Source of the DNA: Mycteria americana
Lineage: Eukaryota; Chordata; Aves; Ciconiiformes; Ciconiidae
Length of the DNA stretch: 64,000 nucleotides
Direction: 5' to 3'
Assembly (NCBI RefSeq): GCF_035582795.1
Contig: NC_134366.1
Location: 94,545,756-94,609,755, forward strand
Translations under genes and position numbers: made by a program
Notes under the pieces: model-generated
Seen by the model: only the letters and a program-made list of their open reading frames with translations
Databases searched by the model: none
What the model was told of the DNA's origin: nothing
Shown: one piece after another, positions 23,501-41,160 of the stretch
How the letters are laid out: every line of letters begins with the position of its first letter
How positions within the stretch are numbered: the stretch's first letter is position 1

Positions 23501-25270
23501 AGTTACTGAAATTATAAACAGTGAATTTGAGTGTAGCCATAAACATGCAGTTTGAGGTTAAAAAAAGTATTCTAGTATTTTCATTTTACAGTAAGTCCCC
23601 ATAATTTTGAAACAATAGCAAAAAAGTAAGAGCAACTTTAATAGGAACAATAGACATGCATATTCTTAAATGGTAGTCATACTGTGATCTCTATACAGCA
23701 TATCTAATGTAGAGGAAAGGAAGCAAAAAATAATTCTAGATGCATAATTGCATATTGGATTATTTTAAATGATTGGTTCTTATCCAAGACTACTTCAGTG
23801 TCATTCATGGTTCTCCAGATTAGCTCAGCAACAAGCCAAATTTGATTGCTGTGCAGTAAGACAGCATGACTTACACTTTTATAATGAATGCTCTCACTGA
23901 TTAATGGTTCATTGTACAGGGAAAACCCACTGGGGAGCACATAGTCCTTACCGCAATATCATTTTAGTTAAAGAAACATATCTGGATTTTCTGATTCCAC
24001 TGATTTGATGCAGTTGCCAGCGTAGTGGATAACTTGGCTTTTACCATAGATTTCCAGACACTGTAGAGCTGGTGGGTTTTTTTTGTTTGTTTGTTTTGTT
24101 CAACCTATCTACACCCCATGAAAGGGTGATGTAACATTAGATTATGTAAACAGCATTAACAAAGTGACTTTTAAAGGCATATCAATCTAATATTTAAAAA
24201 TGAAAGCCTGCCCCTTTAAGCAATATTCCCTTTTTCTTTAAGCGTAGGTTATAAAAGAACCTATTAAAATAATGCAGTTTAAGTTGGCAAAGGAATGAAA
24301 TGCTCAGTTTACAGTTGATGTTGCTGCGTTTTCTGTTCTAGGGTTTTTTTCAGTGTTCTACACAGATGCAGTGAATGAAGCATAGTATTTCGGATCTGGA
24401 GGAGGAGGAGAATATGATCATTGAAAGGTAGATGCAGCCACCCCATCTGAGAAAGAGTGGCAAGGTCATGGGTGAACTATGCCACCAAAATGCTTTTACC
24501 AGTGATGTCTTCATGGCTACACCTCATTAGTTCCCTACCTGGGAAATCCATGCCCAGTATGATTAAAATCTTTATGAAAGTGTGCATGCAAAATTAAACT
24601 TCCAAGTGAAACCACAGCATCTGACATGACCATTTTCACGTGCATTTATAAATCATATAAATATTTTGTTTTACCTAAGTATTTATGTATAGCGTAGAAT
24701 GTACCTTTGTGTACTGTGTATGTACCTCTGTGCCTGAGTTCAGCCTGAATGGACTTTTGCAATTTGACCTTGGGACTAGCTAAGTTGGTTGTATTACCTC
24801 AGAGAAGGCATGAAATCCTGCTACAAGGAAAGGTGTCCACCATCTAGCATCCACTGCCATCCCAAGGGTCACAGAAGGAATGTGGTCTTGCAGTCTTTTA
24901 TCTCCCAGTTCTGAATGTCATGTTACTACTGTTGCTAGACATTTGTGGGATCTAGTCATAAAAATTTGTATCCATTTTTTTTACATGTTGCTAAAACATC
25001 TGTGATGCATCTGTAAGAAAGGAATTAGAGATATAAACCACCTCATTATTCATTTACGTTTGAATAGAATTTCATGGGACCAAGAAAGGGCTACCAGCCC
25101 AAGCGCCATATCCCAGAAGAGTCCCAAGAACTCACTGGAAAAAGCAAAATTGCAGATGTTCAAAAGAAATGCAAAAGAAATTTAAAAATCATTTTTAAAT
25201 TTAGACCAAGTGCTTAGTTTGAGTAAGCACTAAAAAATTAGCGAAACCTCTTACTTTTTTAGTGTGTGTA
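20505..25270. other. Intron sequence without a recognised gene
   Basis: No exon was recognised. It includes a possible ancient CR1 end (about 22890-23000) and a T/G-rich tract near 24073-24100; the remainder appears unique and AT-rich. Confidence 0.6.
22890..23000 (-). mobile_element. Possible ancient CR1 3' region
   Basis: The order CAAGCAGTGACAATTTCTAC, TTTTGTTCCAAAAACCTACTG, TAAACATCTTGGTTAGTCTA resembles the reverse complement of the CR1 3' region ('..aggaa...gattt..tactgtgag...aatag..tggaa.aa'). Divergence is high and there is no clear terminal repeat. Confidence 0.3.
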
Positions 25271-25695
25271 GAGGGCAAGACTTACGAGGAGCAGCTGACG
25301 CCACTTAACTTGTTCAGCTTGGAGAAGAGAAGGCTGAGGGGTGACCGCATCGCATTCTACAACTTTCTCAAGGGGGGCAGCGGAGGGGGAGGTGCTGATC
25401 TCCTCTCTCTGGTGACCAGCGATAGGACATGAGGAAAGGGAATGGAGCTGTGTCAAGGCAAGTTCAGATTGGACATTAGGAAAAAGTTCTTCATTGAGAG
25501 GGTGGTTGCTCGCTGGAACAGGCTCCCCAGGGAAGTGGTCATGGCACCAAGCTTGTCAGAGTTCAAGGAGCATCTGGACAATGCTCTTAGTCATATGGTT
25601 TAGATTTAGGAAATCCTGTGAGGAGCAGGGAGTTGGACTCCATGATCCTTATGGATTCCTTCCAACTTGAGATATTCTATGATTCCATGATTCTA
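25271..25695 (+). mobile_element. CR1 LINE 3'-end fragment
   Basis: A 5'-truncated CR1 in sense orientation. Landmarks in order are AACTTGTTCAGCTTGGAGAA with GAGAAGGCTGAGGGGTGACC, GATTGGACATTAGGAAAAAG, GGTTGCTCGCTGGAACAGGC with TCCCCAGGGAAGTGGTCATG, GTTCAAGGAGCATCTGGACA, and GAGTTGGACTCCATGATCCT with the terminal ATTCTATGATTCCATGATTC. The end has the short CR1-type tail repeats. It is relatively well preserved, so younger than the other CR1 pieces here. It belongs to an avian-type subfamily, which I cannot name by eye. Confidence 0.95.
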
Positions 25696-27160
25696 AGGTA
25701 GCTTTAAAAAAGAGGTCCTCCCCCATTCCTTTTTCTCCCTTTCCCCCTTAAGTTTTATAAGCTTATACCATAAATGTAATTTAACAGTGAAAACCAGAAA
25801 ATAATTTGAAAAAGTGCAATTACTTTGAGCGTGTGGTATTTCAGCTCTTTGAAACAGACCATCTTGAAATAATGTATCCTTTTTATTGGTTTTTTTCTGT
25901 GTTGTTTTTTAACCCCTTAGCTAGAAAAATGAAAATAATGTAGTCTTGTTTTTACTGATGCTCAGTCTTCCTGAGACTTACGCCCTTATCATGTTACAGT
26001 TCCAGGCATCGAAAAAAATGTTTGTTTAGAAACAGCTTTTTCATTGGAATTCTGTGATTTTTACATAGTGATAGTTTTGGGGCTTTTATCATTATTAATA
26101 CAGAGTACCTTTTGTGCTGGAATGGAAATGTCTGCCTTTCCATCAAGAAGGTGCCTTAACAAGAGAAGGTACAAATAGCTTATTTGAACTGCAAGAGCCA
26201 TAGCTTGAGTTCAGAGAGAAGTGGGGTTTAACTGTCTCAGAAGTAGCTTATTTTTTACTTATCTTCTGACTCAAGAACCAACCCACTGACCCTCTCTGTC
26301 CTGTTTATCTTAGGAGTAATGCTTCTAGTAGGACTGAGGTCAGATTATAAGCTTTTGATAAGTAGCTACATGACAAAAGTGATTTTTTTTTAACCTGCTT
26401 TTCCAAATAAATTAGCTTTCTGTAGTGGCTTCCTTAATGATGTTAAATAATTTTTAATTTTATTGACTGATTTTATTCAGATTTTACAGTGATGAAGGTC
26501 AAAAAGTTTAAAAACACAACCAACAACAAAAAGCAAAACAAGAAAAACAATTTTTGTTGAAATCAGTTGCTATACTGAATGAGATGGATGCCTGGCAGTT
26601 GTTTATGGATTATGGAAGTATAGTAGGTAGATAGCAAAGAATAAAGAAGTGTTGAATGCTGAAGTTATTTTGATGGGGAGTTAAAATACCCAGTGTACCC
26701 ATGTAAGCTATTGAGTTTCTTTTGACTCAGTTACTCACTGACCAGTGTTTGCCCATCTGTATTCCAGACAATAAACTGGAATTCAATTACATAGTTTGGC
26801 TTTATTTTCATTATGTTTATCATACTGGTTTTCCATAGCTATATAGATTGTTGTTGTTTTCTTCTGTTTCTTACTTTGTCCAATCAAGTTTTTAAAATAC
26901 TTCCACCACTGTACTTAATAGTGATTTAACAGGAATCTTAATCTGATGAGGTTTCATATGGCTTTCATTGTCTCATGAGATGGTGACCATGGTAGTTGTC
27001 AGCTGTAGATTATAGTTGTATAGTGTACACAACCGTAGCTTGTATCTGTCTATCCAGGAATCTATGTTGTCACAAGATAAAAAACCAAACCAAAACAACA
27101 AAAAAACAAGCCATTTCTGCTGCCTGCCTTTCTTGTTAAAGTCAAAACCAGCTTGTGGGA
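25696..27160. other. Intron sequence without a recognised gene
   Basis: Unique-looking AT-rich sequence. An A-rich C-interrupted stretch lies at about 26505-26560 and another at 27078-27108, just before the LTR. No exon was recognised. Confidence 0.6.
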
Positions 27161-27934
27161 TGTGGTGGGTTGACCTGCTCTGGCTGCCAGATGCCCACCC
27201 AGCCGCTCGCTCTCTGCCCCTCCTCAGCAGGACAGGGGAGAAAATAAGATGGAAAAGCTCCTGCGTTGAGATAAAGACAGGGAGATCACTGACCAATTAC
27301 TGTCATGGGCAAGACAGACTAGACTTGGGGAAAATTCACTTAATTTATTGTCAATTAAAATAAAGTTGGACAGTGAGAAACAAAGAGAAAACCTAAAACA
27401 CCTTCCCCACACCACCTCTTTTTTTTCCCCAGCTCAGCTTCACCCCTTCACTCCCAACTCCTCTACCTCCTCCCCTCCCCGAGTGGCACAGGGGATAGGG
27501 AATGGGGGGCTGCAGTGGCCCGTAACAGCTCCTCTCTGCCGCTCCTTCCTCCTCACACTTTTCCCTGCTCCAGCGTGGGGCCTTCCCACGGGCTGTAGGG
27601 AAACACCCGCCCCACCGGGGTCTCTGCCGGGGCCGCAGGGGCCTCTCTGCCGGGGCGCCTGGAGCAGCTCCTGCCCTCCTCCTGCTCTCCCCTCGGGGCT
27701 CGCAGGGCTGTTTCTCACCCGGTTTCCCTCAGCCCCGGCTGCCGGGCAGCGTTTTGCCCTTCCTTCCCCAGGCTTTCCCCGAGGCTCCCACCCGTGGCTG
27801 AGGGGCTCAGCTGTGCCCTGTGGTGGGGCCGTTGGAGCCGGCTGGAACCGGCTGTGTCCGGCACGGGGCAGCCCCGGCCGCTCCTCACAGGGGCCGCCCC
27901 GGCTGCCAGCAGCTGGGCACCTGAACCCGGTACA
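27161..27934 (-). mobile_element. Endogenous retrovirus LTR (neoavian family), GC-rich, minus orientation
   Basis: The element starts TGTGGTGGGTTGACC and ends CTGAACCCGGTACA, 774 bp. Landmarks are AGGGAGATCACTGACCAATT with ACTGTCATGGGCAAGACAGA, AATTCACTTAATTTATTGTC, a CCTCCTCACACTTTTCCCTG piece with CTCCAGCGTGGGGCCTTCCC, and GTTGGAGCCGGCTGGAACCG. These occur in this order in a widespread neoavian LTR. The flanks TGGGA (27156-27160) and TGGGG (27935-27939) could be a 5-bp target duplication with one change, as expected for an ERVL-type insertion. The part at about 27540-27930 is the most GC- and CpG-rich stretch of the window, and long open frames on both strands (181 and 216 codons) result from few stop codons and not from a gene. 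No internal region adjoins it, so it is a solo LTR. Confidence 0.9.
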
Positions 27935-28449
27935 TGGGGAGAGGATGGTTCTGTTTGGATTTATAGGATTGGGGTTTTTCTTCATTAAAGCGAGGTAAAG
28001 TTTTTAGATAATCTTAGAATGACAACAACAACAACAAAAAAGGGTCAAACTCCAGATAGAATTTTGCCAGTGCTGTGGAGTACAGGAATCTATGAATTAT
28101 TTATGTCTGACTTGCCAGTGTGTTCCCAAAAGGCTGGTAGTATTTTTCCTGTTCATCTGTGATTGTCTAAGATTTTAATTTGATTGTCTCAGGAGCGTGT
28201 ATGTGCTCTGACTTACACAATCTCATTTGTATTTTTTTGACACTGATAAGGAAGTATTGTTGCTGTTGTGGAAATTAAATGCAGCAGATTTACTTTGTGT
28301 TGTAGTTACTGAGCTGTGGTGTACTCAAGCTGCTTAATTTTTGTTTTTCTTCTCATACTTGGTCTAATTTTCCTTTTATTTTTAGTGCAAAGCTCCCATG
28401 AGTGTGGGTTAAAAGGCTATCAGCCAGCTTATTTTATGAGGAATGAAAA
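27935..28449. other. Intron sequence without a recognised gene
   Basis: Unique-looking sequence. A short (ACA)n run lies at about 28022-28038. Nothing else was recognised. Confidence 0.6.
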
Positions 28450-28832
28450 GAATTGGGATAGCTTTTCTAGAGAAGAGAAGCCAGAGCAGAAGGAAGGGTA
28501 CAGTGGTCATAATCATGTGGGATAATGCTTTTTTTGAAGAGGACTGATGGAATAATTCTGTTTATTTGTGTCCATGCTGGATAGTACAGAAAACACTGAG
28601 CTTAAGTGTATTATATTAAACACTAAAGCAAGTTTTCTACTGGTAAGGCTGGTGGAGCCCTGGAACAGAGGGAGGCTGCCAGGGAGGCTGCACTGAGGGA
28701 AGCTGTGAAGGACTGGATAAGCGTATTAAATATCCGGAATGGCTTAGGAAAAATATCTGCCTTGTCTAGAGATTTAGTAGTGGTCTAGGGGCTCAGAGGC
28801 CCCTTTCAGCCTTATTTTCTGTAATTCTACAG
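28450..28832 (+). mobile_element. Old CR1 LINE 3'-end fragment
   Basis: A sense-oriented diverged CR1 end. Landmarks are TTCTAGAGAAGAGAAGCCAG, GTGGTCATAATCATGTGGGA, a region about TATTATATTAAACACTAAAG, GGTAAGGCTGGTGGAGCCCT with GGAACAG, then GGGGCTCAGAGGCCCCTTTC and the tail TTTCTGTAATTCTACAG. It corresponds to an older CR1 type ('gacctctcgaggtccctttcagccctacatttctatgattc'). It is much more diverged than the copy at 25271. Confidence 0.8.
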
Positions 28833-29994
28833 TACTGGCAGTTTTAAGTCCCATTAAAACCTGAGAACGTCCCATTTCTTACACTGAAGACCTAACTAAA
28901 TTAAAGGGTATACCTACTTTGAGCAGATGGACTAGTGCAAATGCGGGCCTCTGCTATGTTGGTGTTTGCTGTTGAAACACTATTGCTGATTCATGTATGA
29001 TTTTTTTAATATAACTACCTTTGGTACAGTGGCTTCTCTGTGGCTTGTGAAAACTTAGTCTGTGTTTCCTTTCTATATGGTATTTCTCATATGAATTTGT
29101 GTAATGAAAAAATGTTAAAATATATATTGTTAACAGCTCAGCTGGATAACATCATGCTGTAGATTTAATGATACTAGCTTACTAAGTGCAATTGGCTGCA
29201 ATCTTTACCCCTCCAACAACTGTAGTAATAAACTGAACTAATGAGGTAGATGTTAGAAATTGTATTCTCTGTCCAGAAGAACTATTTTAATAGGTGCAGA
29301 AAACATTACTTTTAATGTCAGGGACATTTCTTGTGATTTCTCTGTTTCTAGATGAAGAGGACATGCAGCGTGCCTTTTTCTTATCCCCCCCCAACCCCCA
29401 AGTTCTATATTTAAAAAAAACCCCAAATCCTGGAAACGTGCAGTGGTTGTAGAATATTAGCTACTGTTCTGTCCAGATTTTGAGCCTATTTGAAGGAAGT
29501 ACAGTTTATTGCAGCATTCAGTTGTGTAATCAGATTTTTTTTTTCCCCATGTAAACTGATACTTGCGAAATTGTAGATTACTCAAACAGTTTTTGAAGTG
29601 TTCTTTGGTAGAAATAAAGTGTTTACAAAAACTTACAGCCTAAAAATTAAAATTTACAGAAGTTGAATACAGTCCCAAAACAAGTTGAGAATAGCAGCAA
29701 GCAGTTGCTGCCTGTGTCGTTGCGGATGCAATTGTTTTGAACACACAGAAACTGGTGTTGTTTTATCAGTAGCGTCTTTTCGGTCACTGAGCGGCTTCCT
29801 CATTGACAGTGCGGCCTTGCTGTCCCTCTCAAATACACTTTAAATATTTGGAGTGTGTGTTTGTGCTAGGGCAAGCATTTTGTGTAGCACATAAATTTTT
29901 TCCAGCAACTCAGGCAGGCTCATTTCCCCCCATCTTCCAGGAACAGAAACCCACTGTGCCTCAGTGGGCTTCATTTGGGTTTGCTCTTACAGAG
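28833..29994. other. Intron sequence without a recognised gene
   Basis: AT-rich, unique-looking sequence with no recognised exon. A C-rich run followed by A-rich sequence lies near 29386-29425. Confidence 0.6.
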
Positions 29995-30235
29995 TGTCAC
30001 AGGACAAAACCAGTCTTTGAGTCAGGGAATTTCACTTAATTAGATGTATTGCCAATTAACATAAGCTTTAAATTACTGATTTTGGTATTGAGAAATAAAG
30101 AAGACAACCAATTAAGTGAACACACAGAGAAGACACCTCTCCCTGTCCTGGTGTCACGGCCCCTTGCTACATGTTAGACTTGGTCCCTTGCGTGAGGTGA
30201 TGGGTGAGGTCCTCTGACACAGGTCAGCCCTGGAT
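29995..30235 (-). mobile_element. Probable diverged LTR fragment of an avian endogenous retrovirus
   Basis: The stretch GGGAATTTCACTTAATTAGA, TGTATTGCCAATTAACATAA, TGAGAAATAAAGAAGACAAC and GACACCTCTCCCTGTCCTGG follows the same order as the corresponding part of the LTR at 27161 (AAATTCACTTAATTTATTGTC, TGAGAAACAAAGAGAAAACC, AACACCTTCCCC). It is therefore probably a relative, in the same minus orientation. Neither LTR end was located and the right limit is uncertain; it may extend to about 30430. Confidence 0.5.
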
Positions 30236-32900
30236 CACCCCCACCCCCAAACATGCATGCTGCCAAAACCCTGACATTTTTACCCGATACAGAGAGGTGC
30301 AATATGGAAATGAGGGTCTCCTTGACTGCAGTCAGAGGCCTTCCAGGTTTGTGTCTTCCCGGTCAGGCCTGGTAACTGTGTGCTGTGGTAGGGAGCTGAG
30401 GATGGGGGGAGCAGGAAAGTCCTCTTAATTTTTCAGGTGAAGAGGAAAATTTAGATGGACCTCAAATGACAGTTACTTGCAGAGATGGGAGCAGAACCAA
30501 GGAGTTCTTGACTCCTAGTCTTGTTTAGTTTGCTGGGTTTTACCTCCTTGGGCTAGTGTTTATGGAAAGGCTGATTCAGCAGAATCTCCGTGCTGGGGGT
30601 CAGACAGCCCTGGAGGAGCATGAGGATGAGATAAGCAGACAAAAGGGCTTTTTCCAGGAAGCTTCTTCACAGCTGCACAGAAAGCAATCCTGCAGCAGGG
30701 GAGCTGCTTTCAGCCAATGTGCCTGAAACTATTTAGCAGGTGCCTCACTCACAGCTCTGGTGTTTCTTCCCAACCCAGTGCAGTCTTGGGGAGGCAGTTC
30801 TTTGCGCCTCACGCTGTTGTAGTCCCACGTGTCTCCCTGGTGAGCTGCCTCGACTGGGAAGCGTGGCTCCCCACTGCCCAGAGTATCTGCAAGGGCAGTA
30901 GGGCCACTTCACGTGTCCTTGTGTTCCTGAATCCTGTGGTCTCTTTCATTCCTGTGCACAATTTTCAGCTGGACTTTACAGGCGATGGGGTTGATAGCAA
31001 GGAGCGTTGCACTCCAGTGTTTTCTGCAGATATAGCTCTACAAAATGAACTGTTAGGCTATTTGTATTTTTTTCAGATAAATTGCGATACCAAAAAGAAA
31101 ATTACTTTGCTTTCTGTTATGGTAATGCAGTTAATAATTTAGTAAAAAAAGAAAATAATTAGATTGTTTGAAAGTAAGATAATAGAATAAGCGTGTATAT
31201 GTATGTGTGTACATGTCTTTTCTGTGGAACTTTACAAGAGCGTAGCAACTTTAATTGTATGTCACAAACTAGGTAACTTGTTATAATAGAAGCTGGCTCC
31301 TTTGTTTCACAAAATGAGAAAATGTAATTCAAAAGTCCTTTTAGATTGATGTATTGGAATCATATAGAAGTTTTGTACAGTATATTTGTTCTTGTGATAG
31401 CAGGAGACAGGTATATCATCTGAGTTTTTAAAGATTAACTTCAAATAGTGTACATATCTGGAGCAAGGACATTACCAGAGCCAGAGATTCGTTATTTACC
31501 ACTTTCAGTGATTTGCATACAAAAAGTGAGCCATATTAAAGTATGTAGCTTCTTTAATTAAAATGATATATAATCTCATGCTTCAATATATAATCTAATG
31601 TAGCCTGAGATTTAGGGAGACTTATGAGAAATAACTGACTTTTTTATGAATCACCTGTGTTTTCATGTTTTTCTCTTGCATATGTATGCCAGTGTCCTGA
31701 GCTTCAGGAGGCTTTTGGAAAAGGCTACCCAGCTGGGCTGAATGAGTATTCTTGGGGCAGCACTGCGGCTTCAGAGCCAAAGTTTTATAGAATGTTGTCT
31801 CCCCTTCTTTTAGAGCCCTAATTTCCATGGCTAACTGGTGTGGGGATGCTTGCTCTGTGTATTGAATTTTATATTTGCTTTTACCAACTACCCTTACCCA
31901 CTCTTTTCAGACTTCTTATTTCTTCCAGAAAAAGTTCTATTTTATAAAAACATGGACTTTGAAAAGCAGAATGGAGCCAAGGCAGGAGTTTTGCCATTGG
32001 TGTGAATGGCGAGTGTTGTGCACATGTGACCGTCTGATGATGACCTTCTGAATATCCCCACTGCTCTTTAGGAGGGCTGTCCAGCTGGCAGCCTGTGGGC
32101 CAGTTCTCTTCCACAGAATAATTCTGTCCAGCTCCCACATGAACGTGCTCTTATCCTAACTCGGCGGCGCATAACCGTGCAAGCTGCCTCTCTAGAGCTC
32201 CTTTACTTCTGGAATGTGGCAGACCTTGCCTGCAGAGATGTGCCTGTTGTGACATTTAAACAGAGATGCTACACTATAGCTTAGCCTTCAGAAGGATTAA
32301 TCTTTCCACAGTCACCGCCACCATTTTCCTCTCTAAAAAGAATACTAGGAATTCTTCAAGTGCTAAGAATCTTTGGTTTTTGTAACAGGTCTCAAAAATG
32401 GCATAACAACTGGTGTGCTGTCTTTCTCAAAAATATTCTGATAAAATGTTGTCAAAATCCCATTCTAGACTAGAAGAAAGGTGAAGTTAGTTACCTAGGC
32501 TTAAAATATAATACATATTAAATAATCATGCATGTTAGAAAGTCAACACTAGATATTTTATATTTCTCTCATGTATCATTTGTTGGCTTTCTGTTTGCAA
32601 AGCATTTCAGGATTCATTACTTTCATGATATTGTAATTTCATGTTGGATGCTGCCACTGGAATACTATACAAAAATCACAGCTGTAGATGATTTGAATCC
32701 TCTCCAAATCTACTGTGGCGAATATTTTGGAGTAAGACTGGGAGATCATTTAATATTTTGCTTTATAATTAATTTAGAACTAGTTCTAGTTTTAAGTGAT
32801 ATATTAATTCTGTATTACAGAACAGAAGCATGTTCTACAATTTTTTCCTTAAAATGATATTATTATTCTTATATACATGTGATTTCTGACATGTATCAGG
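30236..32900. other. Intron sequence without a recognised gene
   Basis: From 30236 to about 31030 the sequence is GC-richer than average and may include further LTR or other repeat sequence that I cannot name. A 141-codon frame at 30717-31142 has no recognisable family. From 31030 to the exon the sequence is AT-rich and unique-looking. Confidence 0.55.
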
Positions 32901-37871
<4,971 letters not shown>

Positions 37872-37975
37872 GTTTTAAGGCCAGAAGAGACTTGTGAAAT
37901 CATCTAGTCTGACCAGCAGGTCACACCACTTCATACAGTCATCCAAGTATTGGGCCCCAAGTCTGATCACAGAAT
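37872..37975 (-). mobile_element. Ancient CR1 3'-end fragment
   Basis: The + strand reads TTTTAAGGCCAGAAGAGACT then TGTGAAATCATCTAGTCTGA followed by CCAGCAGGTCACACC. Its reverse complement matches the final part of old amniote CR1 elements ('ggtcagactagatgatc.caa.gtcccttctggccttaaa'). Only the terminal part is convincing; the sequence further right (to about 38420) may be the continuation but cannot be assigned. Confidence 0.65.
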
Positions 37976-40900
37976 GACTTTTGCAGCTGTTTTCCCTAAT
38001 ATAATGCATGCCATATTGTAATACATGATATTCACCAAAATAAAATCTCATTCTCCCCTTATAGGAACCAGTAATTACTCTAGTAACCTTAAGTATTCTG
38101 TAGCTTTTCTAAACAGGTTAAATTATGATATATTCATGTCTTGCTTCCCCTCAAACATCAGGCTCTATCTCTGCCTTTAAAAGTTTTAGCAGCTCTATTT
38201 CAGACACATGCTTATTATGTTCAATCAATATATATTTCTTTCATCATCTCTCTAAGTAGCATGTCAATATATGCACTTCCTTAGTTATAGAACTCCTTTC
38301 TTTCCAATGAGGTTTTAAAATATTCCAGAGAGATATTCCTCTTCCTTTTTGCCATCTGTTATTTTCATTAATATATTGATTTTAGATAAGAGCTAGACTT
38401 GGCTGCATGATATGTTTTGAGTAGCACAAGTCTATGGAGTGGATACCATACGTTTAAGTTGCTGGATGGACCAACATATTATTGAAATAGGAAGCTTTGC
38501 GAGTACAGCTATTGCTTCCCATGTGCATCCTCAAGTTGATGAGGATTGCTTTTGAGATGTACGATTCCACTACTGGAAATGGGGAGCTGAGTGGAGAAGT
38601 TTTGAAGGGTGTCATCACAGTGGCTGGTGAAGAAGGAAAACATTTAATATACTTACTGTACACCCTGCTCTACAGGATTCTCAAGTTCCTGATTTAGTTT
38701 GGGACTGGTTTCACGTAGCTCTTTGGAGCAGCTGTGAGTGTATTCATGTCGTGTTTCTCAGGAAACGGCAGTTTACAAGAATGGAGACCCAGACAAGTAA
38801 TTACTATTCAGAACCCCGTATCCCGTAAGTCATGCCGAAGACGCAGTAGCCGTAGTAGATGCAGTATGAAGAAACTAAAAAATTACTTCACTGGTAAAAG
38901 GATGTGGTGATAATCCAAAATACGTATTTTTGGGGTTGTTTGAAATGAGCTGGGAGTGGAAAGGCTTCTGTGAAGATTTAGTCTGATAGAAGAGTATTGA
39001 AGGAATATATCCTCCCAGCAAAACCGTCTTTGAAGAGAGGGAAGAAAATGCCAATTATCAGAATAAAATTAGAGTTAAATATGATGCTATTTGGACTTAA
39101 AATAATGTTGAAAAATTAGTAGTTCAAAGCCAAGAATTTCAGAGAAGCTGTGTAGAATGCCACTTAGTGACAGCTCGGTTTAGTGCTAATTTAAAGCACT
39201 ATTAAAGGCCATCATAAAGAAAGGCAAATATCCTTTCTTATCATGCAGCCAGTATATGAGCACACTTTTGCTGATCCACAAGCACTTCTGCCTTAACTTA
39301 TTTTTTTTGCCATTAGTGGAAGAATTTCAAACTTGGAATAAAGATACCCTAAGAAAGTAGTAATATTGATCTTAATTTCAATAGAAATTAAATTTTAGTA
39401 TATTAAATTTCTAACATTTTAACATATTATATTTGTAACATTTTAACATCGTTGATTTGTTTTTCTCTGGTATCATTCATTGTGGCTTTTTAAAATGTGA
39501 AATATTTTCACATCTAAACCCAAGTCTTTTAACCAGCATAGTGGAATAGATTCTTGATCTCACCTTAAAGTCACTTGAGAGGGAGATCTAAATGAACTTA
39601 AAATATTTAGAAGTGGCTAGTCAAGTTGTGCTTTTTCCTGTACTGACGCAGCCCCCTCTGTTGTACTGACAAACGTGGACTTAAGCAGCCACATGGGGAA
39701 TGCTGCTGGGGAGCAGAGTGAGTTGGAAATAACCATCCGAAAAGATAAGGTGGCAGCTTTGTGATAGGGAAGGTTGAGTGTGTTGTTTTCTCTTTTGGTG
39801 AAGGGCAGTTGGATCAATTTGCCAGCTTGTTTTCAAGGATTGGGCTTTTTAGCACAGCTGCTGTAAAAATACACTTCAAACCATGGGTTTAGTCAACTTT
39901 TTTGTAGTATTTGGAATTGATTCAGAAAGTCCGACATAACATCCCTATTTAAATGTACAGGGCAGTGGAGGTTTTGGGTGTGTCTCCCCCAACTCTGCCA
40001 CACTTCCTTGTCTAAAAGGAAATCACAATCATGTTTCTGTATACTTTAAGTTCCTGAGACTTAGCTATCTTACCTGTTTCCAGTATTTTTCTCTTTCTAC
40101 GCTTGAATTAAGCACTATCCATCAATAGTAATTTTCATTTGCATAGAAAATACATGAAGCTGTGAGGCCCATGGATTTCAAAAACAGCATGCCTCTTCTA
40201 CAGAGAAGAGAAGGTGCTGTTAAAAGACCAAACTGTGAACACTTCAGTTAGTGATTGTTTTTATTTCTTCTGTCTTCTGTTCTCTGGAAATGAAAGAAAA
40301 ACACTAAAAGCATTCTCCAAATCCCACAGTGACCCTTCTCCTTTAACTTGCCTTGCCAGTACTTTTCATGCAGCTTGCTCTTACAAGTTTGGTTTTGAAA
40401 GGGATTTTTGAAGGAGATTTAATTTTCGTCATTGTTTTAGCTATTTTTGTTCCTTTTATGTCATTTTGAAAACTTGAATACTTCCATTGTGTTTTCCCAT
40501 CTGTTTCTGTGTGTTTTCTCACATGATGGCGTTTTCTACTCCTGATGCATTTACTGCTAAATGGAACTGTATCTTTCTGTGGGTAATTTAAATTTTTTGT
40601 ATTCCTAGAAAAAACTACTTAATGGGTAGTTGAATCTTATGCATGTTACGCTTTGATAAAATATGTTACAATTCTGTTTATCCCCAAACAAGAGAACTAG
40701 AATCCAGCAAATGCTAAGCTAAGTTTAAACTTAAATCTACACCTGAGAGTTAAGGTACATTACTACCCTAATAAAATTAACTTTAGCTGTGAGTTATGTA
40801 GTTATGATAACACTAAACCAGTTTAGAATCACACAATAAATTGATTTTAACAGTGATTTTAGCATGTACTTCTCTTTTTTTCCTCCTCTGTTGTGAAAAT

Positions 40901-41160
40901 GAAGTATTTATCTCTGAAGTTTCTGGTGACGGACTTATTCTATAGTTGCCTCTGATGAGAACCTTTCCAGTGTGAAGGGATAAAAGACCAGTAAAAGACA
41001 TTAACCTTTAAAAAAAATTGAAGATTCGTAGTAAAATTCTACACAAATTAATTGCTTAATTCTTAATTCTTTCCCTCAAGGTTAACGTTGCATTTTTGGT
41101 AGAAGATCACTCACTGTTTTGGAGGGAGGCTTTACATGTGTAACAGTGGAGCCAGACTTT
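37976..41160. other. Intron sequence without a recognised gene
   Basis: AT-rich unique-looking sequence. A short direct repeat of TAACATTTTAACAT lies near 39410 and 39436. No exon recognised. Confidence 0.6.

Noticed and set aside
27348..27998. CpG-rich interval considered as the CTNND2 promoter and first exon.
   Set aside because: It falls within an LTR with clear ends and carries no frame for the delta-catenin N-terminal residues that precede MPVPDQ.
30717..31142. 141-codon + frame in a GC-richer stretch.
   Set aside because: No recognisable domain, ends in a low-complexity K/L/I tail, and lies next to repeat-derived sequence; not supported as a gene.
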